A stretch of 46,140 bases of DNA from NCBI GenBank assembly GCA_028456385.1, contig JALNQF010000331.1:1-46140 (forward strand), given 5' to 3'. The DNA is from Ophiosphaerella korrae. Its lineage: Eukaryota > Ascomycota > Dothideomycetes > Pleosporales > Phaeosphaeriaceae. Below are positions 1 to 8,689 of the stretch, in pieces. Position numbers and translations under genes: made by a program. The notes below the pieces were generated by a model. The model searched no databases. It had not been told where the DNA came from and saw only the letters and a list, made by a program, of their open reading frames with translations. Position 1 is the stretch's first letter; each line of letters opens with the position of its first letter.

Positions 1-740
1 CTAGTTACTCAGCCTAGTAGAGCTCGTCGACAGCGCTAAGCGTACCCTAATAGCTCCCCGCCCTAGACCCCTTACAAAGGAATACTTAAAAAAAAATATA
101 GATAAGGTATTTTAGAAATATAGTTTATAGTAAGAATTTCTAATAAGAGATAAAGTTTATAAGACTATAAGAGAGGTAATATTATAGTAAGATAGTTTTT
201 AACTAGAAAGTAGGGTAAACTACTTATAAGCTAAACCTAGCTAATAGGAGCCTAGGCCTAAGGATAGACTTAGCGTAAGAAAGGGGAATAGTATTATAAT
301 ACTAAGTAGTAGGTAAGCTATTATATTATACGCAATTAGGCTAGGTAATATAGTATAGTAGTATACATAACTATTTAGTAGTAAATACTCTAGAGTAAAC
401 GCTCTAGAGTAAACACTCTAGAATAAGCGCTCTAGAGTAAACGCTCTAAAGTAAGTACTTAGAAATAAATACTAGATAGTAGTATATAAAAACGTTAATA
501 GACCTTTATAGACTATAATATTTAATCTTTTCTTTATACTTTTATCTTAATAAAGTATTATAACTAATACTTTAATTAGATTCTTATCTATCTATTAATA
601 CTTATATACCTTGTAATACTCTAATAAGAGCTAACTATTAATTAAGTTAAGTAACTAACTTGTTTATTAACCTTACCTATTTTATAGAAGCTTACTTGCT
701 CTTATTACTTTTACTTAGTTCTAAGGACTTAATAATAGTA
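1..740. other. AT-rich RIP-degraded DNA with a possible LTR end
   Basis: No open gene is visible. The stretch is TpA-rich and poor in CpA/TpG, as expected after RIP. A purine-rich run at 276-290 is followed by TATTATAATACTAAG at 291, which resembles a polypurine tract followed by a 3' LTR start (TG changed to TA). A TATA-like sequence near 484 and AATAAAG near 549 would fit an LTR interior. No matching second LTR is inside the window, so the family cannot be named. The segment is unrelated to the Ty3 element that starts at about 741. Confidence 0.35.
387..470. repeat. 14-bp tandem repeat, about 5-6 copies
   Basis: The unit GCTCTAGAGTAAAC occurs at 387-400, 401-414, 415-428, 429-442 and 443-456. 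A degenerate sixth copy runs to 470. Copies differ by one to three bases. The array lies inside the possible LTR described for 1-740. Confidence 0.8.
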
Positions 741-1467
741 TTAGATATTAATAGTATACTACTTATAGATAGATAAACAATTAGAACGTATAAACTAAAT
801 AGTAGAATAATACCTAAGATACTACTTTAATTATAACTAGAATAACTAGGTATAGTTACTACTTATAGTATAGTTAGTATATAATAGTATAAATAATATA
901 GTAATAAGAATATTACCTTTCTTTATAAACTATAGATTTAACCTAAATACTTACTAAATACTAAGAAATATAGAATCTTAGACTTTAAGAGAAGAAAACT
1001 TTATAAATAGATTAAAAGAAATATAGAATTTCTATAAGATTATATAGTAAAATACTACAATAAAAAATACTAAGAAAGATTCTAATTTAAAGAAAGAGAA
1101 AAAGTATAGTTAGTATAAAAAAATATTAAAAGTAAATAACTAAGTATAAAGCTAGATTATAATAAAATTAGACTATATAAAGTTAAAAAGAAAGTTATAC
1201 TAGTTATATTTAAACTAAGACTACTAAGTAAAATAAGGATATACTTAATATTCTACGTAGTACTACTAGAAAAGGTACTATAAGACGTAAAACTACTAGT
1301 TTATAAAGTAGATATATATAGAGAATAAAAAGAATAAAAAGTTAAGAAAATCTTAGTATACTAGTTTTGTAATAGAAGAAACTACTACTTAGTAGAATAA
1401 ATAAGTACTAATAAGAAAGGATAACTATAAGAAGAAATATAAGAACTAGAAAATAACCTTAATTACT

Positions 1468-1815
1468 CTAAGAAACTAGAAGAGTTCTAAAGTTAAAACC
1501 CTCTAGATTACCTTATAGTAAACTAAGAAAATTCGTAATACTACTAATAGATAGAAAGATAATAGAAGCGCTTAATAAGATAGAAACTAGAGTAGCCTTT
1601 ACTATATTATCTAAATCTAACTTAGCTTTTATTATATAAGACTATTTAGATAACTTAGTGTTATTATAAGCTTTTAATTTATAAAGATATTTAATATAGA
1701 AATAAAGCTCTACTAGTTTATAAAAAGTTAACTTATACTTAGCTTTAGCTATAGTAAGCTATATTAATAATTTCTCTTAAGCTTTATTAATAGCTCGCTT
1801 TATATAACTTAGTAG
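1468..1815 (-). pseudogene. Degraded antisense reading frame in 3' region of the truncated chromovirus
   Basis: Read on the minus strand, one frame runs from about 1815 to a TAG at 1468-1470 with few stops. It aligns residue for residue with the frame at 44798-45130 in the other copy. Shared landmarks include AIN near the start, an AK-rich segment, YK-K-A-NN in the middle and EGFNFRT near the end. Internal stops are all TAA or TAG and could be former Gln codons. The family is unknown. The N-terminal part is Lys/Leu-rich and may form a coiled coil. It is not functional as it stands. Confidence 0.5.
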
Positions 1816-2140
1816 AAAGAGACTATATAGAAATTAAATACTTATACTCTATAAGAGAAATACTTAAAGAAATATACTTATACTAGATATATACAAGAAT
1901 ATATTTATTATAATACTTACTATCCTTTAAAGATATTAGGTATAAAAGGCCTAATAAAGCATAATAATAAAGAAATATCTTAACCCTATTATAAATAATA
2001 TAAGTTATAAAGAGAAGTTTATTATACTAAGAATAAGATAATATAAAGAGTAATAAAGAACTAATAATTAATAAAGATATAGGACTAATAATCTTAGCTC
2101 TAGAATAGAAGAATAAGAACTTATCTAAAAGAGGAGATAG

Positions 2141-2572
2141 TATTATAGCTATAACAAGAGAAAATTAGATAGAACTAATTAGTCTTATAATAGAAGGTAA
2201 TAATATATACAACTTATAGGAAAATAAACTTAATTAGAAAACTAACTATAATAGAGATACGTAATAAATTTATAAATTTATAATCTTAGTAAATACAAAG
2301 TTATAAAGTAGATACGTAATAAATTTATAAATTTGTAATCTTAGTAAATATAAAGTTATAAAGTTACTAAGAAGGCGTAAGTATATAGTTAATAGAAATA
2401 TATATTATTAAGATAGTATTAGTAATTTAATCCTTTAACTATAGAACGCTAATACAAGACAATTACAAGATATCTTCTATTATTTATAGTTATTATAGAT
2501 TACTATATAAGCTTTTATTATTAACTCCTAATCTACTAATACTTCTAAAGGATTACCTATAGTTAATAATAG
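2141..2572 (+). repeat. LTR (3') of the truncated chromovirus, RIP-degraded
   Basis: It starts TATTATAGCTATAACAAGAG directly after a purine-rich tract and matches the LTRs at 38872 and 45471 (TGTTATAGGCGTAACAAGAG and TATTATAGGTGTAATAAGAG). The right end is set approximately, at the point where sequence from an oppositely oriented copy begins. Confidence 0.75.
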
Positions 2573-2653
2573 GGCGACCTATTATAACTATTGTATTAGC
2601 TTAGACTATACGCTACTTACGCTTTACTTCTCCTAATAACTAAATTAGTAAGG
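2573..2653 (-). repeat. Inverted fragment of chromovirus 5' internal region
   Basis: The minus strand reads CCTTACTAATTTAGTTATTA and continues into AAGCG and TAGCGTATAGTCTA motifs. These match the sequence directly downstream of the left LTR at 39330-39400. About 80 bp of internal sequence is therefore attached to the minus-strand LTR at 2654-3119, before the join to the plus-strand LTR. Confidence 0.75.
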
Positions 2654-3119
2654 TATAATAGGGTTACCTATTAATAACTACAAGTAACCTTTCTCTATAA
2701 AGTTATTAGTAGATTAGAAGTTAATAATAAAAGCTTGTATTATAATCTATAATAGACAGTAAATAATAGAAGATATCTTGCAATGTTATATATTGTCGCT
2801 CTATAGTTAAAGGATTAAATTGCTGATACTATCCTAATAATGTGCATCCTTACTAACTATATACTTTCGGTGATCTGTTTGTGCGACCTTGCAGATTACC
2901 TTGATCTGTCGCACGTGATTACGGATCACACTGATCTGTTATGCGTCATCACAGATCACCTTGATCTGTCGCACGTGATTACAGATCACTCTGCATTATG
3001 TATCCAGGTTGTGATTCGTTTCCCAATCCAGGTCGTTACCCCGCTCATCCCATGCTTCGTCAGCACTTGAGTCGGGACTGATTGGCTCCATCTCGATTTC
3101 TCTTGTTACATTCGTAACA
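2654..3119 (-). repeat. Chromovirus LTR, minus strand, only partly RIP-mutated
   Basis: On the minus strand it begins TGTTACGAATGTAACAAGAG at 3119 and ends at 2654 just before the CCTTACTAATTTAG internal sequence. It is collinear with the 458-bp LTRs of the full element. The part from about 2840 to 3119 keeps normal base composition and CpA/TpG dinucleotides. The part from 2654 to about 2830 is AT-rich and mutated. The unmutated part gives a near-ancestral LTR sequence. Confidence 0.85.
2871..2991. repeat. Four 30-31-bp tandem repeats inside the LTR
   Basis: Units start at 2871, 2902, 2932 and 2962. Each begins TGATCTGT and ends with an inverted counterpart such as ACAGATCAC, so each unit is a short imperfect inverted repeat. 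Mutated equivalents sit in the LTRs of the full element (about 38998-39120 and 45598-45720) as AATCTATA...TAGATTA. Their place in the LTR suggests U3 enhancer-type repeats; this is inference. Confidence 0.85.
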
Positions 3120-3745
3120 CGACTTTACAGGGTATTTGGGTTCATCGACCAAGCGATTACTAGTCAACGCACCTGACCAAACATCGTCGGTCAGGCTGCC
3201 GCCTGCTGCGCCCCCCGCCATTTTACTACGCAGTAGGACGCCTACGACAAAAAAACGAGACACTTCTCTGATGCGCTAAGCACTTCGCAACTATTATATT
3301 GCTTAGTCCATCAGCAAAGTATCTCAATTTTTGTCACAGGCGTGGTAGTTCCAATGGTGAGCACCATCGGCCAATATTACGAACCTCTGTCTGCGCTTCA
3401 TTGGTCAACAAACATTGACTATATTCACATACCACAACCTCATGTCTCCATTATATTTGATATACTGACTACCTGGTAGCCACGTCCCTCAAGGCATTAC
3501 CGAATGGAATGACCGGTTACAATTCTATAACAGCCCTATCTCTATTCTAGAGTGCATCCGCCTCAGACAAGACCCGAGATAGTAGCGATGTAGCCTCCGA
3601 TTCCACATCACCGCTTGGCTCGAGGTACGCGCTTAGTTTTTGTCATCTGCCCCGTTAGCTGGACCATCAGAGGCTTTTTTACTACCATATGATCAATATC
3701 AAATTCATACCATGTCTACTTCGACTGACAGCTTGAAGCGTTCTC
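3120..3745. other. Intergenic, LTR flank to first gene
   Basis: Unique DNA of normal composition. No convincing gene is seen. It presumably contains the promoter of the C2H2 gene that starts at 3746. Confidence 0.6.
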
Positions 3746-4673
3746 ATGGACACCGTAGACCAGAAGGATGAAGTTGCAAGTGTGCACGTAGAGCACAATC
3801 TTGCGGGGTTCGACCATTTCAATGACCCCCCTGGCTTTTCGGGACTATTTGAGACCAAGTCGTCGATGTGCTTTGACAAGACAGGTCTGTCGACCGGTCG
3901 AAACAACAACAATAACAACAACATCAATTCGTCTCTGCCGTCTCAGGCGGAGCATCCCAGTCCTGCTAGCCAGAGTTCCGATCATGATGGCCGTCGGGGC
4001 CCTTACAAGCCCCAGCCGCAAAGGCAAGAGACGTTATACATCGCGATACGATCTGATTGACACCGCTATCTCCTTCACATCTTCGGCCCCGGATATGAAG
4101 CCAGAGAGCAGCTTCCCGTGTAAATCTTGTCCAAAGTCTTTTGGGCGCCAATTTGACTGGCAAAGACATGAAGAGGGTGCACACAGATTCAATCATCTTG
4201 AGTGGACTTGCATGTTTCACGAAGATATTCTTGTCGCAAACGAGTGTATGATTTGCTTAGAGTCATTCCAATACATGAGCTATTTCAGCATCAAACATAA
4301 TACCCACGTTTGCTCAGCTTCTAATAAACCCACCGAGGCTATTTGTCTCAAGAGTCCAACCAAAAGACGTGTGAGACACGTATGTGCCGAACAAAGCATA
4401 GCAGAACATACATTTACTCGCAAGGACCTTCTCGCCCAACATATTCGGCTTATACATCTTCGATCTGCAGATGAGGCCCTCAAGAAAAGATTCAAAGTAC
4501 CTGAAGAATGGTCTCACTGTGTCGCTGCTGAAGACATCAATCCTGACGCTTATTGGTGCAGATTCTGTCTTCAGTCATTTCTTAGCATTCCAGATCGCAT
4601 GTCTCACGTCGCTAACCACTTTCGCAATGGTGGTGTAATGGCAAGTTGGATTCCTAGATACACAGGGTCATGA
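3746..4673 (+). CDS. C2H2 zinc-finger protein, likely two exons
   Basis: The ATG at 3746 opens an acidic, then Asn/Ser/Pro-rich N-terminus that runs to a stop at 4060. The zinc fingers lie in another frame ending at 4673. An intron at 4033-4108 (GT..AG, 76 nt, branch-like TGATTGAC and a pyrimidine tract) joins them in frame and gives 283 residues. The donor GTTATA is weak, so a frameshift is the alternative. Visible fingers are CKSCPKSFGRQFDWQRH with a second His four residues later, and CRFC...HVANH, both with 12-residue spacing. A less regular Cys/His region lies between. The protein probably binds nucleic acid in the nucleus. I recognise no specific orthologue. Confidence 0.55.
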
Positions 4674-5196
4674 TTATGGATGGTCTCATTGGTTAAGGAT
4701 GTTCATCGTTGGTGGTATCGTACGGAGTTATGAATATAATGTCTTCAAGTTTACGACTCATGGTATTCAGACATGAGTCATTTGCATGCAGACAAATGCT
4801 CCTTTGAGAAAACAATGCTGGGTGCTGATCTCTTTCCAGAATGCCTCCAATCGCGTAAGTGTCATTACTCTTGCAAATGGATTTCACACATATTAAATGC
4901 ATATCGCTCGTCTTACTAGGATTTTCTGTAGCAAATTGACATATGCGTATCAGAATTACCAGCATATTTGTAGCCCACGCGATTAATCACGCTGAACCAG
5001 GCCTGATATGTCAACAGAAACCACTTCTCATTGACGGGTTGATGGCTCCTACAAAAACACAGTAATATCCTTGATAGAATCCATCTAGCGTTTTTTTTTT
5101 GTTTTTTTGTGGCAGGAAATCATTCAAGGAAATAAGAAGAAGCTGATTGATAATTGTACGGGTTTAAAATAGTCCAAATCATTCACCACTGTGGTT
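4674..5196. other. Intergenic
   Basis: No gene is supported. It contains a T-rich run at about 5091-5108. Small reading frames here lack any recognisable feature. Confidence 0.5.
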
Positions 5197-6606
5197 CTAT
5201 GTAGTGAACCCCGCCGGTTCCACTCTATCTGGTAAGCCCTTGCCTAGATCCTGCATACATGCTCTACGCCAATCAAGTAGAGTAAATTGATCCACTATTT
5301 CCTCGAACGCCTCCAAAGTGCGCAATGCTCATCGCTATTCCAGTGCTTCCCTGTTATCTTGCATCCTGGAATGACCAGCGAACGATTATTATATCAAAGG
5401 CATACATAGCAGCCCCGTAGGTAAGACCCCTGAGCCCGTGAGAGCTGCGACGCTGGTGCCCGAGATACAGGGCAATGGTTCTGGCGGGATTAGGAGAGTA
5501 GGGCTCGATCTGAAAGAAGCTGTAGGCTACTTTGATGTTTACATCCCGGAATAGTTCAATTGCGAGAACAGAACCAAATGGCGGCCACCGACGTTCTCCT
5601 TCTGCTGACGCATCGGTGCCCGGACTTGCCATCACAATTCCAAGTGTGGAATCGTGCGAACCATGTAGCCAGAGCTTAGCTCCATTTGTTGGCATACCGG
5701 CTTCCGCGTTGCTATCATTACAAATTGAGGTATGATCATGAGCAAGCCGTGCGTTGTGCTCGACTTTAGATACTATCCGCTCAACCACGTCGCCCAACAT
5801 TGCTCCAACCCCAACTGTTCTCAGCTCTCTGTTCTCCTTACATCCGCCAAACTCTTCTTAATAGACCAAGCAATCTACAACACTTCCAAGTTTCTTATCG
5901 TAGAACTCCTCCGGTAGTCGTACACCACTATTCTTCTCAGTAGCCAGGGTTGGAGTGATCCCATCATAGGTTGCATGATTTTTTAGATTTGCCACTAGGG
6001 TAATGGGCTTCTGTGGGATGTACTTACCAATGAGGGCATTAGTATATGCCATTTCGTTTGAGTTGTCTCCTACAAAACCCGTTTCATCAATGCATCCTGC
6101 GATGTTTAACAACATTCTTGAATAGTAGAACACTCAGTGTTCCGATGTTCGTTTAGTGTACGCTTTGCACAACCAAATGAATTGGGCACAGAAATCCTCA
6201 TTCGGTAAAAGTGTTTCATCTCGCTCTCCTCTCTGCACGATTTGCATTGGCCCAAATCCTGGTGCACGTATTTCTGGAGGCAACATACCCTATACTACAT
6301 GCTGTAGACTTTTCAATGCTCTTGGAAATGGAGAAGAGCGAAAGTAAACTATGGACGAATCGGATAGTACGGAAGGAAGGAGTGACAGATTTGTGATATA
6401 CTAGTTTCGAAGATCGCGACCGAGTTGCACCATGGAGGCACGTCCGCGGTCTGTCAATCCACCGGGATTGCGAAAGAAAGGTCAGTGATAAGCAGTAGCG
6501 AAGGTAAAGTCACATACCAAAGATTGGCCCCTCCATTCAATGTATCAGGGCTACCATTTCTCTGCATTCTTTCAATGAAGCGTTTCCAAGGAAGTACATC
6601 TTGTTA
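5197..6606 (-). pseudogene. Histidine acid phosphatase (ACP6-like) pseudogene, 5'-truncated
   Basis: Minus-strand reading gives successive blocks of a clade-2 histidine phosphatase: PGGLTDRGRASMVQLGRDL, YFRSSPFPRALKSLQ, a GERDETLLPNEDFC segment, EEFGGCKENRELRTVG, WLHGSHDSTLG with the conserved HD pair, and a WPPFGSVLAIELFRD block. The C-terminal block reads TLEAFEEIVDQF and DWRRAC. The reading is broken by TAG at 6401-6403, TAG at 6290-6292, TGA at 6134-6136, TAA at 5858-5860, and frameshifts between 5354 and 5540 and near 5310. The N-terminal RHG catalytic motif is absent. At about 6606 the homology stops and an unrelated gene fragment on the other strand begins. An active enzyme would hydrolyse phosphate monoesters. 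This copy cannot. Confidence 0.75.
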
Positions 6607-7962
6607 CAACCCTCGATATCAGCTCAGCTAGATTTTTCTTGCGCTTGTGTTGTGATAATAACAAAAAGTCTCAATCTTTTAAACCTGGGAGCTGACTCGG
6701 CCAACAAACTTGTGCGTATCGCAAGCGGAAGCTACCGACTGCTTCCGTACGCATTAGAGTATTGGGTTGACCATTGCTTACTTTACGTTTCCAAAGTAGC
6801 GCCATCTGATATGGGGCCATATATCTCACATTGCCTCGCTAACTTGTATGATGTGCACGATCAAATCATGGAACAATCCGGTATTAGAAGGCCACAAAAC
6901 CTTCACCCAGACGCAGCAGTCCACATCCAACTTGATGAAAAACTCGGAGCATTTAGTCACACTCCGATCTTTGAGCTTATGAGAGGGGTGCTGTATACTC
7001 GTTGGTTAGCCAGTCAACACAGTGCTGAGAATGGAGAAGGTCAGCACACTCATTACTATCAATATGTCGTCGCTAAGCTGCTACTAGAAATTCAAGCGTT
7101 CACCATGCAGACTAGCCGAACTTTGTTTAGCAGACTTTCCTGCGATTTCGACAGTGTTGTGATGCACATACTATCACGAAACGACATGCCAGACATCTTA
7201 AAATCTGCCCTTGAAGCCTTCAAAAAGTCTTACGCGTCTACGGCATTTCATTGCCGCTATCCACGTTGCACTAGGTCATCCACAGGGTTTCCCTCCGCAC
7301 AACTTCGAGCCCAACACGAAGAGGGGCATTTTCAGTGGCTGTATTGCAATGTATCGTCTTGCCAGTACAATCGCATTGGTTTTGCAAAGAAAAGTGCACT
7401 CAGTTCACACGTGCGAAAGTATCACAATGATACATTTTGTATTACCGATTCCAGCGAAGGTTCGCAATACAATAGATCTTATGCTTAAACCGGACGACAG
7501 GGACGGATCCGCCCAGGTGGTACACGATGCGCAACAAATGGAGGCCTTGGAGATGCAACGAGAGGCTGCGAGGTGGGCGCAACAAAAGAACATGATGGCG
7601 CAAGTAGAAGTTGCGAGGGCACAAAAAAGGGCTGCGAGGGTACAATAAAAGGCCTCAAGGGAACAAAAGGCTGCGATGGCGCAAGTACAGGGCATAAGCA
7701 CGGAACGAATAGAGGATTTCAGTGCGCGACAAATAGAGTCCCTGAGGGGCCAAAATAGACAATCATTACCTGCAAGCGAGATTCTTGATAGAAGTCCCGT
7801 AAGTTCTCATCTGCACATTTCGCTATAATGTATACTAACATTTTAAAGACCGATACATTGGACTTGGAGTACCATTATGCAGGTTTTTCTGAGCACGGGC
7901 CGAGCCCTTCTGAATCCGACTTCGAGGTGATACTTAAAATGGTTGAGAATCTAGCTAATTAA
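6607..7962 (+). pseudogene. C-terminal fragment of a NACHT-type/C2H2 (NLR-like) gene
   Basis: The open frame to 7488 shows a helical region with ASGSYRLLPYALEYWVDHCL. Cys/His pairs follow (CRYPRC...H.EEGH, CNVSSCQY...HVRKYH). To my knowledge this arrangement occurs at the C-terminus of fungal NACHT-ATPase proteins. Near 7459 one extra G breaks the frame: deleting a base would restore SSEVRNTIDLML and lead into a Gln/Ala-rich coiled coil. A TAA at 7646-7648 interrupts that coiled coil. An intron at 7799-7848 (GTAAGT, TACTAAC, AAAG) joins a last exon ending at 7962. No P-loop or NACHT region is present. The upstream sequence is the antisense phosphatase pseudogene, so the 5' part is lost. Confidence 0.6.
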
Positions 7963-7979
7963 CCCCCCCCCCCCCCCCC
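7963..7979 (+). repeat. Homopolymer C17 tract
   Basis: Seventeen consecutive C directly follow the TAA that ends the NLR-like fragment. The length may vary or be a sequencing artefact. Confidence 0.9.
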
Positions 7980-8689
7980 GCGACAAACATTAAACTCGAC
8001 TTCCAACGCCTTCCAGAAGTCCCAGGCGGTTTTTGGTCTATGTTCAGTTCCAATTGACCGCGGGGGAGCCGACACTCCCATCTGCATATACAGTACATAT
8101 ATAAACAGTTAAAGCAACTTGCCGATCCTACTTAAGATGATCATATCGATAATTTGCGATTAATAATGGTGATAATAGAACACCCTCATTCAAATAGCGG
8201 AACAAGTCTTCAGGACCGATGGTCTCGCGCGAAGCATACCGACCTTTCTCATAACGTCTATACACCAACAATGCTTCAAACTCTTCAAATACTTAGAGAA
8301 CCCACAACACTCATTAAATCTAGGCATTACCATCACAACACATTACATCCCAAGACAACCCTAACCATCACACAAGCAAGGCATTGATACACTTTCCATT
8401 TTGATTTTCATCTCATTATCAAATATAACCTAGGCTACCCATACGCCACGTCCCCACGGAGCAAAGAAAAGGAAATTCTCCCAGTAGCCTACCCGTCGCG
8501 AACGAGGTATCAAGAAAATTTAATGTTACAATCGCCATTAACCCCAATTCCATTCCAGTCCATTCTCTAGGCGAGATAAAGCGGTTAATCGTGAGTGCAT
8601 GCGCAGGTAGTCAAAGGGTCGGTTGGGAGAAAAGGGACTTTGACTTGCGGTGCTGGTCGACGGTGATGTGTTGCGGTAGGAAGAAATGA
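7980..8689. other. Intergenic, 3' flank of the Ish1-type gene
   Basis: A 77-codon frame at 8154-8387 is rich in Thr, His and Leu and shows no domain. I do not consider it a gene. The rest is unremarkable. Confidence 0.5.

Larger units (their letters stand above)
741..2572 (+). mobile_element. 3' part of a Ty3/gypsy chromovirus, RIP-degraded
   Basis: From about 741 the sequence closely follows the complete element at 38872-45928, matching from about 44060 to its right end. It covers the end of the integrase, the chromodomain-like segment (about 1340-1490), a 3' region with an antisense reading frame, a purine-rich tract (2131-2140) and an LTR. All coding parts carry many TAA/TAG codons where Gln or Trp would be expected, consistent with C-to-T and G-to-A change. 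The 5' break at about 741 falls inside the integrase. The element is a truncated, inactive second copy of the family. Confidence 0.8.

Noticed and set aside
2871..2991. CRISPR-like array of 30-bp repeats
   Set aside because: The units are contiguous with no spacers, lie inside an LTR, and the organism is a fungus.
2840..3070. Open frame with repeated SHVITDH-type peptide
   Set aside because: It is the translation of the four ~30-bp LTR repeats, in a frame unrelated to any protein.
6156..6631. Plus-strand frames resembling part of an NLR (ARFALAQILVH)
   Set aside because: They are antisense to a clear acid phosphatase pseudogene whose conserved blocks cover the same bases on the minus strand.
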